Source: QHXW01 sp035297145 (GTDB lineage: Bacteria > Acidobacteriota > Terriglobia > Bryobacterales > Bryobacteraceae). Taken from it: DNA of 64,000 bases. Below are positions 41,373 to 50,012 of this stretch, piece after piece. Within the stretch, counting starts at the first letter, position 1; every line of letters begins with the position of its first letter. The DNA lies in the NCBI GenBank assembly GCA_035297145.1, contig DATGZN010000106.1, positions 1 to 64,000 on the forward strand, read 5' to 3'. The position numbers and the translations under genes were made by a program. The notes under the pieces are model-generated. The model did no database searches and had not been told where the DNA came from. It saw only the letters and a list, made by a program, of their open reading frames with translations.

Positions 41373-41867
41373 ATGGTAAAAATTGCAGGGTCTTTCGCGG
41401 CGCTGTTTCTGGTCTACGGTGTAGCGAGCGCGCAAACGGACGCCCAGAAGCCGAGCGCTAGCGGCGGGGTGAACGTCCAGAGCTGGCAAGGGATTCTGGT
41501 GGACGCCAATTGCGCCGGCGGCAGCGGTGCGGCGGAATCGCAGGCGACCAAGGAAAACAGCGGAGAGAACAAGGGCGCGGCCGTTGATTCAGGCCGGCCA
41601 GAGAAAGGTCACAAAAAAGACCATGGGGAAATGCAGAGCTGCCCGGTCAGTTCGTCCACCACGGCATTCGCGCTGAAGACCAAGGAAGGCCAGGTGATGA
41701 AGTTTGATGCGATCGGCAACGCCCGCGCGGCTGAAGAACTGAAGACCAAAGCGTCATGGGCGAAAGATGTCGCCGCGGGGAAACCCGTTCATGCCAAAGT
41801 TACCGGCATCCTCAATGGCGATAACATCACTGTGACATCGATCTCGGGACGTTTCGACATAGGCTAG
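41373..41867 (+). CDS. small secreted protein, function unknown
   Basis: ATG 41373 has GGAGG eight bases upstream and gives a good signal peptide (VKIAGSFAALFLVYGVASAQ). The mature protein (~145 residues) contains WQGILVDANCAGG, a charged Gly/Lys/Glu-rich segment, CPVSSSTTAFALKTKEGQVM and a final beta region (VHAKVTGILNGDNITVTSI). The WxGxLVDAxC and C-PV pattern is typical of a DUF5818-like family of Acidobacteria; the two cysteines may pair. Function is unknown. It is 36 bases ahead of the fatty-acid operon but without evident relation to it. Confidence 0.65.
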   Translation: MVKIAGSFAALFLVYGVASAQTDAQKPSASGGVNVQSWQGILVDANCAGGSGAAESQATKENSGENKGAAVDSGRPEKGHKKDHGEMQSCPVSSSTTAFALKTKEGQVMKFDAIGNARAAEELKTKASWAKDVAAGKPVHAKVTGILNGDNITVTSISGRFDIG

Positions 41868-41903
41868 TTCCGCGCTCAGCCCGGTTCGCGGTAAACTCCC
41901 CGT

Positions 41904-44237
41904 GTGAAGCCTATCCAACGAGTGGCCGTGCTGGGCGCGGGGACCATGGGTTCGCGCATTGCGGCCCACTTTGCCAATGCGGGAATTCCAGCGCTGCTGC
42001 TGGATATCGTTTTGCCGGGAAATGCGAACCGCAATGCGGCAGCTCTGGCAGGCATCGAGAACGCCACCAAGCAGAAGCCAGGCGGATTTTTCACTCCGGA
42101 CGCGGCGAAACTCGTCACACCAGGTAATTTCGAAGACAATCTGAAAGACATCCGGCGATGTGACTGGGTGATCGAGGCGGTTACCGAGAACCTGGACATC
42201 AAGCGCGGGCTGATGGCCAAGGTGTCGATCCTGCGCACGCCGGGCACGGTCATCTCCACCAATACCAGTGGTATTCCGTTGGCCACCATTTCAGAAGGAT
42301 TCGATCACGAGTTCCGCCAGCATTTTCTGGGCACTCACTTTTTCAATCCACCCCGATATCTGCATCTTCTGGAGGTGATTCCCGGCGCCGAGACGTTGCC
42401 GGAGGTGCTGGGCTTCGTGCGCGAGTTCGCCGACCGTCGGCTGGGTAAGGGTGTGGTGCCTTGCAAAGACACGCCTAACTTTATTGCCAACCGCATCGGG
42501 ACATTCTTCGGCTCAACCATTCACAAGCTGACTGTCGAGGAAGACTACACGATCGAAGAGGTAGACGCCCTCACTGGACCGGCGATGGGGTTGCCAAGAA
42601 GCGCCAGTTACCGTTTGCTGGACATTGTCGGGCTGGATGTGTGGGCGCTGGTCACGCGCAACCTGCATGACATGGCGCCGCACGATCCCTGGCGCGACCG
42701 CTTCGTGTTGCAACCGTTTCTGGGTGAAATGGTGAAACGCGGCTGGCTGGGCGAAAAGCGAGGACAGGGCCTTTACAAGCGATTAGGCAAAGGCGCGGAG
42801 AAGGAGATTTTGACCATCGATTGGAAGGCGCTCGAATACCACCCCATGCAAAAGCCGCACTTCGCTTCGATCGACGCGGCGAAGAATATCGACGACCTGG
42901 GCGAGCGGTTACGTATGCTCGTAGCGGCGCCGGACCGCGCTGGCGATTTCTTGTGGAAGCTGCTCAGCGACCTGTTTCTTTACTCGGTAAGCGTTGTGCC
43001 GGAGATTTCCGATCGCGTGGTGGAGATCGATCGCGCCATGCGCTGGGGCTACGCCAATAAGTTGGGGCCGTTCGAGCTGTGGGATGCGCTGGGCTTCGAG
43101 ACCACGGCGCGGCGCATCGAGGGCGAGGGGCGCGCGCTGCCCGAGAATGTGCAGCGCATGCTCTCGGCGGGCGCGAAATCGTTTTACCGGCCGGCGGATC
43201 CCGATGGCGCTCCGCGGACCGGGTATTTCGACCTGTGCAGCGCCGGCTACTGCCCAATGGAAGAGCGCCCGGGCATTCTGGTGCTCAGCGATCTGAAGCG
43301 CGCGCGAGGCGTGGTGAAGAAGAACGCCGGCGCATCACTTATCGATATCGGCGATGGTGTGCTGTGCCTGGAGTTTCACAGCAAGATGAATGCGATCGGT
43401 GGCGACCAGGTGGCGATGATGCATTCCGCGATCGATGAAACCGCGCGAAACTTCGAGGCAATGGTCATCGCCAACGACGGCGAAAATTTCAGCGTGGGCG
43501 CCAATCTCATGTTGGTTCTGCTGGCCGCGCAAGAAGGCGAGTGGGACGAATTGGGCGCAATGATCAGCGCTTTCCAGCAGGCCAACATGGCTCTGAAATA
43601 CGCCGTGAAGCCTGTAGTGGTGGCGCCGTTCAGCATGACGCTCGGTGGCGGATGCGAGATTGCTTTGCACGGGGCGCGGGTGCAAGCGTCAGCCGAGCTC
43701 TACATGGGAATGGTCGAGACGGGCGTGGGCGTGATTCCCGGGGGCGGCGGATGCAAGGAGATGATACTGCGCCTGGGCGATGCCAGGCGGGCATTTGAGC
43801 TGATTGGCTACGCCAAAGTTTCCTCGAGCGCCGAGGATGCGCGTCATTTAGGCTTGTTGCGCGTAGGAGATGTGATTTCCATGAATCGCGAACGCCTTCT
43901 TGCGGACGCTAAATCGCTGGCACTTTTGCTGGCTGAGAATCACGCGCCGGGCGCGCCGCGTCAGGACATCAAGGTCGGTGGAGATAGCACATTCGTGCTG
44001 CTCAAGATCGGCCTTTACATGGCGCGCCAGGGGAATTACATCACCGAGTACGATACCGTGGTAGGCGAAAAACTGGCTTATGTCTTGAGCGGCGGACGCT
44101 CGACCGGCGAGCAAAGTGTCTCGGAGCAATACCTGCTCGATCTGGAGCGCGAAGCATTTTTGAGTTTGTGCGGACGGCCCGAGACGCAGCAGCGAATGCA
44201 GCACATGCTGAAAACCGGCAAGCCGCTGCGGAATTAG
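41904..44237 (+). CDS. 3-hydroxyacyl-CoA dehydrogenase/enoyl-CoA hydratase (FadN/FadJ-like)
   Basis: The 777-residue protein starts at GTG 41904. Its N-terminal half is a 3-hydroxyacyl-CoA dehydrogenase (NAD loop VAVLGAGTMGSRIAAHFANA; HFFNPPRYLHLLEVIPG; substrate domain near FIANRIGTFFGS). Its C-terminal half is an enoyl-CoA hydratase/crotonase domain (AMVIANDGENFSVGANLMLV, GGGCEIALHGARVQASAELY, GVIPGGGGCKEM). The order dehydrogenase-then-hydratase is that of Bacillus FadN, opposite to E. coli FadB/FadJ. It performs the middle two steps of beta-oxidation and is followed by thiolase and acyl-CoA dehydrogenase genes. Confidence 0.92.
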   Translation: MKPIQRVAVLGAGTMGSRIAAHFANAGIPALLLDIVLPGNANRNAAALAGIENATKQKPGGFFTPDAAKLVTPGNFEDNLKDIRRCDWVIEAVTENLDIKRGLMAKVSILRTPGTVISTNTSGIPLATISEGFDHEFRQHFLGTHFFNPPRYLHLLEVIPGAETLPEVLGFVREFADRRLGKGVVPCKDTPNFIANRIGTFFGSTIHKLTVEEDYTIEEVDALTGPAMGLPRSASYRLLDIVGLDVWALVTRNLHDMAPHDPWRDRFVLQPFLGEMVKRGWLGEKRGQGLYKRLGKGAEKEILTIDWKALEYHPMQKPHFASIDAAKNIDDLGERLRMLVAAPDRAGDFLWKLLSDLFLYSVSVVPEISDRVVEIDRAMRWGYANKLGPFELWDALGFETTARRIEGEGRALPENVQRMLSAGAKSFYRPADPDGAPRTGYFDLCSAGYCPMEERPGILVLSDLKRARGVVKKNAGASLIDIGDGVLCLEFHSKMNAIGGDQVAMMHSAIDETARNFEAMVIANDGENFSVGANLMLVLLAAQEGEWDELGAMISAFQQANMALKYAVKPVVVAPFSMTLGGGCEIALHGARVQASAELYMGMVETGVGVIPGGGGCKEMILRLGDARRAFELIGYAKVSSSAEDARHLGLLRVGDVISMNRERLLADAKSLALLLAENHAPGAPRQDIKVGGDSTFVLLKIGLYMARQGNYITEYDTVVGEKLAYVLSGGRSTGEQSVSEQYLLDLEREAFLSLCGRPETQQRMQHMLKTGKPLRN

Positions 44238-44249
44238 TGGAGTCCAAAT

Positions 44250-45425
44250 ATGCAAGAGGCTGTGGTTGTCGACTGTTTGCGAACCGCGGTTGGGAAAGCG
44301 CCTCGGGGCACGCTGCGCAATACCCGTCCCGACGATCTTGGCGCGGCGTGCATCCGCGCGCTGCTCGAAAAGTACCCCGAGGTTCCCAAGGAAGAAGTGG
44401 ACGATGTGATCCTGGGATGCGCCATGCCGGAGGCGGAATCGGGCAACAACATGGCGCGACAGGCGGCGCTGCGCGCGGGCTTGCCGGACATCGTGCCGGG
44501 TGTCACGATCAATCGCTTTTGCAGCTCGGGATTGCAGGCCATTGCGATGGCGGCGGATCGCATTCGCTCGGGCGGCGCACATATCATCATTGCGGGCGGC
44601 GCCGAATCCATGAGCCTGATTCCGCGCGGCGGCAACAAGCTCGCGCCCAACCCCTGGTTCGTCGATCATCGCCCGGAGATTTACATGAACATGGGCCTGA
44701 CGGCGGAGCAGTTGCAACGCAAGTACAACATCTCGCGCGAGGAGCAGGACGCCTTTTCGCTGCGCAGCCATCACAACGCTGCTCGGGCTCAGGCCGAGGG
44801 CAAGTTCGATGAAGAGATCGTTCCGTTCGTCGTTCAGACTGTCACGCCCAACGGCGCCAAGCCGCACATCACTAGCAAGATCTTCGATCGCGACGAAGGC
44901 CCGCGCGAGGATACGTCGCTCGAAGCCCTGGCCAAGCTGAAGCCGGTGTTTCATGCCAACGGAACCGTGACCGCGGGAAATTCGTCGCAAACGAGCGATG
45001 GCGCGGCGGCAGCGCTGGTGATGTCGGACCGCAAGGCGCAAGAACTGCGCTTGAAACCCATGGCGCGCTTCGTGAGCTTTGCGGCCGGAGGCGTGCCGCC
45101 GGAGATCATGGGTATTGGCCCCGTAGTGGCGATTCCCAAAGCGCTGGCTTTGGCGGGTTTGAAGCTGGACGATATCGACTTAATCGAACTCAACGAGGCC
45201 TTCGCTGTGCAAGCGCTCGCCGTGATTCGGCGTGCGGGACTCGATATGAACAAGGTCAACGTCAATGGCGGCGCGGTCGCATTGGGGCATCCCCTGGGAT
45301 GCACGGGCGCGAAACTTACGGCCACTATTCTGCGCGAAATGCAGCGACGCGACGCGAAATATGGCCTAGTCACGATGTGCGTGGGCGGCGGCCAGGGCGC
45401 TGCGGGAATCTTCGAAAGGATCTAG
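44250..45425 (+). CDS. fadA: acetyl-CoA acyltransferase (thiolase)
   Basis: The 391-residue protein is a degradative thiolase: active-site cysteine in TINRFCSSGLQAIAMA, GGAESMSLIP, NEAFAVQALAVIR, GGAVALGHPLGCTGAK (His) and the final CVGGGQGAAGIFE (second Cys). It cleaves 3-ketoacyl-CoA to acetyl-CoA and a shortened acyl-CoA. It starts 12 bases after the FadN-like gene and precedes the acyl-CoA dehydrogenase, forming a compact beta-oxidation operon. Confidence 0.93.
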   Translation: MQEAVVVDCLRTAVGKAPRGTLRNTRPDDLGAACIRALLEKYPEVPKEEVDDVILGCAMPEAESGNNMARQAALRAGLPDIVPGVTINRFCSSGLQAIAMAADRIRSGGAHIIIAGGAESMSLIPRGGNKLAPNPWFVDHRPEIYMNMGLTAEQLQRKYNISREEQDAFSLRSHHNAARAQAEGKFDEEIVPFVVQTVTPNGAKPHITSKIFDRDEGPREDTSLEALAKLKPVFHANGTVTAGNSSQTSDGAAAALVMSDRKAQELRLKPMARFVSFAAGGVPPEIMGIGPVVAIPKALALAGLKLDDIDLIELNEAFAVQALAVIRRAGLDMNKVNVNGGAVALGHPLGCTGAKLTATILREMQRRDAKYGLVTMCVGGGQGAAGIFERI

Positions 45426-45428
45426 CAT

Positions 45429-47216
45429 ATGGCAACCGCGGTAGCAGCGCTTCCCAAAACCAAGGGTGGCGCCTTTTTGATTGAAGAGCGCGCGCCGGAA
45501 GAAATCTTCACGCCGGAGGATCTCACTGAAGAGCATCGCGCCATCGCCCGCACGGCGGACGAGTTCTGGCGCAAAGAGGTTGAGCCGAACCTGGAAGACA
45601 TCTGGCAGCACAAGCCCGGCGTGGCGCTCGCCGCGCTGCGCAAGTCGGCGGAGTTGGGACTGACCGCGATCGCCATCCCCGAAAAATTCGGTGGCTTGGA
45701 AATGGATTTAGCCTCGGCGATGGTGGTGGCTGAGCAACTGTCGCGCGATGGATCGTACTCGGGTTGGCACGGCGCCCACACAGGCATCGGTACGCTGCCC
45801 ATCTTGTACTTCGGAACTCCAGAGCAGAAGCAGCGCTACCTGCCGCGTCTGGCGACGGCGGAGCTGCTGGCTGCGTATGCGCTGACCGAGCCGCACGCCG
45901 GGTCGGATGCGCTCGCTGCTAAAACGCGTGCGGATCTGAGTCCCGACGGCCGGCACTACCTCCTCAACGGTCAGAAGATGTGGATCACCAACGGCGGCGC
46001 GGCCGACTTGTTCACCGTGTTTGCCAAAGTCGGCGGCGAGAAGTTCACGGCGTTTCTGGTGGAGCGCGCTTTCGGCGGCGTCAGCTCCGGCCAGGAAGAA
46101 AAGAAGATGGGAATCAAGGGCAGCTCGACCACGGCCGTGTATTTCGACAACGTGCACGTGCCGGTCGAGAACGTGCTCGGCGAAATCGGGCGCGGCCACA
46201 TTATCGCGTTCAACATTTTGAATATCGGCCGGCTGAAGCTGGGCCCGTTCGCCGTCGGCGGCTCGAAAAACCTGCTGGCGCTTTCCGCGCGCTATGCCAA
46301 GGAGCGGAAAGCGTTCGGCAAATCAATCGCGCAATTCGGCATGATCCGGCACAAGCTGGCGGAGATGGCGATTCGTATCTATGCCGCGGAGAGCATGACC
46401 TACCGCGTCGTTGGCCAGATCGAAGCGCAACTTACGGATTTCTCGTGGGACCAGCCGAACGCCTCGGAAACGATGCTGAAGGCCGTGGAGGAATACGCCG
46501 CCGAGTGCTCCATCATAAAAGTCTACGCGTCGGAGGTGCTCGATTACGTGGCGGATGAAGGTGTGCAGATCCACGGCGGCTACGGCTACCATCAGGACTA
46601 CGCCGTGGAGCGCGCGTATCGCGACTCGCGGATTAATCGGATTTTTGAGGGAACCAACGAAATCAATCGCATGCTCGTGACAGGCATGCTGCTCAAACGT
46701 GCCGCTCGCGGGCAACTGGGTTTGGTGAAGGCGGCACAAGGCGTGCTCGGCGAAGTTCTGAGCGGCTCAAGCCTGGGCGAAGCCACGGGCGACGGCCCAT
46801 TCGCCGAGGAAGTGAAGATCGTTCGCAATGCCAAGAAGGTTGCCCTGCTGCTCATGGGCGTGGCGTATCAACGATTCCTGATGGATCTTGAGAAGCAGCA
46901 GGAAGTGTTGGCCGGAATTACGGATGTAGTGATGGATGTGTTTGCGGCTGAGTCGGCGCTGCTGCGTACACAGAAGCTCGCAGCGCAGGCGAAGGGTGCG
47001 CAAGCAGCGGACATGTGCGCGGTGCTGGTGCGCGATGCCATGGCACACATCGAAGTGACGGCGCGCACCGTGCTCGCCGCATGTTCGGAAGGCGATACTC
47101 TCCGCGCCAATCTCGCCGTGCTGCGCCGCTTCAGTAAGTACGATCCGGTCAACGCAATCGAAGTGCGGCGGCGGATTGCGGGCCGGCTGATCGATGCCGA
47201 ACGATATATCGTCTGA
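45429..47216 (+). CDS. fadE: acyl-CoA dehydrogenase
   Basis: The 595-residue protein catalyses the first, FAD-dependent step of beta-oxidation. Family features: AYALTEPHAGSDALAAKT, MWITNGGAADLFTVFAKVGG, KKMGIKGSSTTAVYFDNVHV, YAKERKAFGKSIAQF and the catalytic-type glutamate segment NRIFEGTNEINRMLV. The last ~180 residues form an additional helical domain typical of FadE-type enzymes of Bacillus and Acidobacteria (very-long-chain branch). It starts 3 bases after the thiolase stop; a P-loop kinase gene overlaps its 3' end by 23 bases. Confidence 0.92.
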   Translation: MATAVAALPKTKGGAFLIEERAPEEIFTPEDLTEEHRAIARTADEFWRKEVEPNLEDIWQHKPGVALAALRKSAELGLTAIAIPEKFGGLEMDLASAMVVAEQLSRDGSYSGWHGAHTGIGTLPILYFGTPEQKQRYLPRLATAELLAAYALTEPHAGSDALAAKTRADLSPDGRHYLLNGQKMWITNGGAADLFTVFAKVGGEKFTAFLVERAFGGVSSGQEEKKMGIKGSSTTAVYFDNVHVPVENVLGEIGRGHIIAFNILNIGRLKLGPFAVGGSKNLLALSARYAKERKAFGKSIAQFGMIRHKLAEMAIRIYAAESMTYRVVGQIEAQLTDFSWDQPNASETMLKAVEEYAAECSIIKVYASEVLDYVADEGVQIHGGYGYHQDYAVERAYRDSRINRIFEGTNEINRMLVTGMLLKRAARGQLGLVKAAQGVLGEVLSGSSLGEATGDGPFAEEVKIVRNAKKVALLLMGVAYQRFLMDLEKQQEVLAGITDVVMDVFAAESALLRTQKLAAQAKGAQAADMCAVLVRDAMAHIEVTARTVLAACSEGDTLRANLAVLRRFSKYDPVNAIEVRRRIAGRLIDAERYIV

Positions 47217-47655
47217 GCCGCAACGTATTGTCATACTGGTCGGATTGCCGGGGTCGGGGAAATCGACTTATCTCGAACGGCTCGGCGTAACCGCTCTTTC
47301 TTCGGACGCAATTCGTCTCCTGCTGGCCGACGACGTGACGGATCAGACCATCCACGGGCGCGTGTTCAGCACTCTCCGGCACCTGGTGCGGCAGCGGCTG
47401 GCCATCGGGCGGCCCGTGACGTATGTGGACGCGACGCACCTGACTCCCGCAGAACGGCTGCCCTATGTGAAGATCGCGCAAAAATACGGCTGCCAGATCG
47501 AAGCAATGTTTTTCGATGTGCCGCTCGAAGTGTGCCTCGCTCGCAACCGGACGCGCACGCGCGTAGTTCCGGAAGAGGCGATGCGTGTGATGGCGGCGAA
47601 GCTCGTGCCACCTAGCGTGGACGAGGGGTTCAGCCGGGTGACGGTGGTGAGATAA
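47194..47655 (+). CDS. P-loop kinase, polynucleotide-kinase-like
   Basis: The 153-residue protein has Walker A GLPGSGKST (residues 17-25) and follows the pattern of zeta-toxin/polynucleotide kinase-like ATPases (VTYVDATHLTPAERLPYVKI, MFFDVPLEVCLARNRTRTRV). The substrate could be RNA or DNA ends or a small metabolite. It begins inside the acyl-CoA dehydrogenase gene (23-base overlap) and is therefore co-translated with it, though a biochemical link is unclear. A nucleotidyltransferase gene follows 14 bases downstream. Confidence 0.78.
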   Translation: MPNDISSEPQRIVILVGLPGSGKSTYLERLGVTALSSDAIRLLLADDVTDQTIHGRVFSTLRHLVRQRLAIGRPVTYVDATHLTPAERLPYVKIAQKYGCQIEAMFFDVPLEVCLARNRTRTRVVPEEAMRVMAAKLVPPSVDEGFSRVTVVR

Positions 47656-47669
47656 TCTGAGAGGAATTT

Positions 47670-48236
47670 ATGCTTGCGCTCACCGCCTTCGATAAATTCG
47701 TGGAACAGCTGTTTGAGGTAATGAAGCGATTCACGGGTGCCCTGTCACAGGCAGGAATCGAGTATCGCCTGATTGGCGGCATGGCGGCTTTCCTGCATGT
47801 GAATGTGCGCAACCCCATCGCTGCCCGCTTTACCAGCGACATCGACGCCGCCGTCAGCCGTTCTGATCTGGATTCGATCATTCGGGCAGTGGCGCCATTC
47901 GGGTTCATCTATCGGCATGCAGCCGGAGTCGATATGCTGCTGGATTCTACCAGCCCGGACAAGCGCAGCGCGGTGCATCTGATCTTCGTTGGGGAAAAGG
48001 TACGTGCCAGCGACCTCGAAGCGGTACCGGCTTTTTCGCCTGCGGCCGAAACCATTGAAGGCGCGCTTGTCGCTCCCGTCGCCGACCTGGTCCGCATGAA
48101 ACTCACCAGCTTCCGCCTGAAAGACCGCGTTCACATCCAGGATATGGACGGCGTCGGCCTCATCACCCCGGAGATCGAATCAGCCTTACCCGAAGTCCTG
48201 CGCGACCGCCTCTCCCAGGTCCGCGCGACCGAGTAG
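47670..48236 (+). CDS. nucleotidyltransferase-fold protein (DUF6036/AbiEii-like)
   Basis: The 188-residue protein has the minimal nucleotidyltransferase core: GG at residues 36-37 (YRLIGGMAAFLHVN) and metal-binding D57 and D59 (RFTSDIDAAVSRSDL), followed by a helical region (PVADLVRMKLTSFRLKDRVH) shared with AbiEii and DUF6036 families. Such proteins act as toxins or in resistance, but many are of unknown function. Its neighbour, a P-loop kinase 14 bases upstream, could be a partner. No antitoxin-like gene (AbiEi type) is near. Converges with the epimerase gene. Confidence 0.72.
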   Translation: MLALTAFDKFVEQLFEVMKRFTGALSQAGIEYRLIGGMAAFLHVNVRNPIAARFTSDIDAAVSRSDLDSIIRAVAPFGFIYRHAAGVDMLLDSTSPDKRSAVHLIFVGEKVRASDLEAVPAFSPAAETIEGALVAPVADLVRMKLTSFRLKDRVHIQDMDGVGLITPEIESALPEVLRDRLSQVRATE

Positions 48237-48241
48237 CCGCG

Positions 48242-49273
48242 CTAGAACCCGCTCGCCTGAATCCAGAAACTCTCGCGCCACGTGCCGCCGGGCGGAATGC
48301 TCTGTAGTTCTTTGTAGACTCCCGCCTGCGCGAGATTGAACGCGTTGGTGATGGCCGACATCGGCTCGAAGCAAATGAAGTCCTTGCCGGGTGGGGCGTA
48401 GATCACGGCCACCGTGTACTTCGGCCCGTAGACTACCGAGATTTTCTTGCCGGCCGCTTGCGCCCAGAATTCGGCGCGGTTGTCTGGGCCGCGCACCAGA
48501 TTGCTGAATACATCATCCAGCTGCGTTGTGGCCAACGACACCGGATCCGGTAGGGAGACCGGCGTCCGCTGGCCTGTTGGGATCAGCACCGACGAAAGTT
48601 CCAGGTGATCGCGCGCCGCTACGTGCACTTTCCATTGATCGCGCGGCGTTTCCGGAATCTGGAAATAAGGATGGTAGCCGACGCCCACGGGCATCGGATC
48701 GCTCGACTGATTCTCCACCAGCGTCTCAACCTCGAGCGTCCCGCCGACAAGCCGGTACGTCATCTCAATGGTGTGCGCGAAGGGAAACTGCGCCATCAGC
48801 TCGGGATAGCGCCAGAATTCCAGGCGGCTGGTGACGCGCGCGGATTTGTCATCAGCTTCGAGCTTCGTGACCTTCCAATACGACGAAAACAGCAGCAGCC
48901 CGTGGATGGGTTTTTGGTTCGGATCGCGCCGGATATTTCCAAGCTCGGGATTAAGCAGATACTTCTTCCCGTTGGCATGAAATGCATCCTGATCCAGGCG
49001 ATTGGCCCATGGTGCGAGAAATGGCACGCCGCACAACGCGGGTTTCGATTTCATATCCGCCAGGCTCTTGAACGGCGACCACAAAACATTCTTGCCATGC
49101 ACCGTCATCGCATATGCGATGTTTCCGATCGAGGGAACAACCGAAACTTCGGTGGCGTGCTCCCGGTCCGTGAGCTGCACGATTTCGACGCCATCGGCGG
49201 CGGATTTCCGGGCTGAGTAGTTGGCGGCTTCAGACATGACTGGAACGAGGAGCACCCAGGCCAGGCGCCTCAT
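48242..49273 (-). CDS. aldose 1-epimerase (galactose mutarotase) family, exported
   Basis: The 343-residue protein has a signal peptide (RRLAWVLLVPVMSEAANYSA) and the mutarotase fold: FLAPWANRLDQDAFHANG, the catalytic-type histidine in PIHGLLLFSSYW, PVGVGYHPYFQIP and the C-terminal glutamate region (FICFEPMSAITNAFNLAQ). It interconverts the anomers of aldoses, here in the periplasm. Its ATG overlaps the stop of the preceding Cys-rich gene (ATGA), so these are co-expressed. Confidence 0.85.
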   Translation of the reverse strand: MRRLAWVLLVPVMSEAANYSARKSAADGVEIVQLTDREHATEVSVVPSIGNIAYAMTVHGKNVLWSPFKSLADMKSKPALCGVPFLAPWANRLDQDAFHANGKKYLLNPELGNIRRDPNQKPIHGLLLFSSYWKVTKLEADDKSARVTSRLEFWRYPELMAQFPFAHTIEMTYRLVGGTLEVETLVENQSSDPMPVGVGYHPYFQIPETPRDQWKVHVAARDHLELSSVLIPTGQRTPVSLPDPVSLATTQLDDVFSNLVRGPDNRAEFWAQAAGKKISVVYGPKYTVAVIYAPPGKDFICFEPMSAITNAFNLAQAGVYKELQSIPPGGTWRESFWIQASGF

Positions 49274-49695
49274 GGTTGCAAATCGAGCTCACGCAGGTCC
49301 AAATGCGTCTCGCGCTGGCAGCACCAGCACGGGCCGGGCTCGTATTGGCGAATGGAGCAGATTTCGCACCAGTACGTCACCATGAACTTCTTGCCGTCTT
49401 TCAGCACATGGACCGCGTGCGTGTACGAGGGATCCACCTGAAACCGGTCCGCGCCGTCAAAATGCCCCAGAATCTCTAATTCCATCCCGGCGAGCCGCTT
49501 GTCGTGAAGCACGTGCTCAGTGGGTCCGTCGCCTGCGAGCGCGACCAGCTTGTGATCCGCAGTCTCGATCGCCGGCGGCTGGTTTTCGCGTTGCACTAGC
49601 TTGCCGTGCAGCGTGGCCGCGGGGGGCTCGATGGCTTTGGGTGAGTCCGCCAAGCACGCGCTCGCAAAAATCAGGCAGGTAACAAGCCGAAGCAT
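49270..49695 (-). CDS. secreted protein with Cys-rich C-terminal motif
   Basis: The 141-residue protein has a signal peptide (LRLVTCLIFASACLADSP), a beta domain (ATLHGKLVQRENQPPAIETA, GMELEILGHFDGADRFQV) and a cysteine cluster YWCEICSIRQYEPGPCWCCQ near the end, which could bind a metal or form disulfides. The Cx2C-x9-CxCC pattern is seen in several acidobacterial secreted proteins of unknown function. It is the first gene of a two-gene operon with the mutarotase. Confidence 0.65.
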   Translation of the reverse strand: MLRLVTCLIFASACLADSPKAIEPPAATLHGKLVQRENQPPAIETADHKLVALAGDGPTEHVLHDKRLAGMELEILGHFDGADRFQVDPSYTHAVHVLKDGKKFMVTYWCEICSIRQYEPGPCWCCQRETHLDLRELDLQP

Positions 49696-49722
49696 ACAAC
49701 CATTTTAGCTGATGCGATCCCC

Positions 49723-49736
49723 GCCGCTTGACCCGG
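49723..49736. repeat. 14-base direct repeat, left copy
   Basis: GCCGCTTGACCCGG occurs here and at 50309-50322. The two copies flank the double-glycine peptide gene and could be remnants of integration or of local duplication. Confidence 0.55.
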
Positions 49737-49785
49737 TAGTGTCTGAAATGTGCGTGGAAAAATTATTCTCTCCTCGGTTACTATC

Positions 49786-49814
49786 TTGATCCTCCTTTCG
49801 CGCCTTCCTATACA
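49786..49814 (+). promoter_or_regulatory. promoter for the double-glycine peptide gene
   Basis: TTGATC (49786-49791), a 17-base spacer and TATACA (49809-49814) fit a housekeeping promoter. The start would be near 49821, leaving a ~36-base leader before the ribosome-binding site at 49845-49850. Confidence 0.5.
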
Positions 49815-49856
49815 GAGGCCAAAAAGACAGCGGCCAAATTGAAGAGGAGAAAAGAC

Positions 49857-50012
49857 ATGAGCGAACAGACGAAACCAAAAGCCACTTCGGAAGAACTGAC
49901 GACAGAGCAATTGGAGGGAGTTGCGGGTGGATACAACCCAGTCGATGGCGTCGTGAAACCGATAAAGCCGGTAGTGCCGCCAGTACTTGGCGACGTAATG
50001 GTTGAATCGTAA
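49857..50012 (+). CDS. 51-residue double-glycine leader peptide (candidate exported peptide precursor)
   Basis: The gene has AGGAGA seven bases before ATG and a promoter 36 bases further up. The product starts with a hydrophilic leader whose end, EELTTEQLEGVAGG (residues 12-25), fits the double-glycine leader pattern (L-x4-L/I-x2-GG) cleaved by C39-type peptidase exporters. The 26-residue core (YNPVDGVVKPIKPVVPPVLG and a short acidic end) is Pro/Val-rich, has no Cys and almost no Ser/Thr, so lanthipeptide-type modification is unlikely. No transporter, peptidase or modification gene is seen nearby. It could be a bacteriocin, a signalling peptide or a RiPP precursor with remote machinery. Confidence 0.7.
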   Translation: MSEQTKPKATSEELTTEQLEGVAGGYNPVDGVVKPIKPVVPPVLGDVMVES

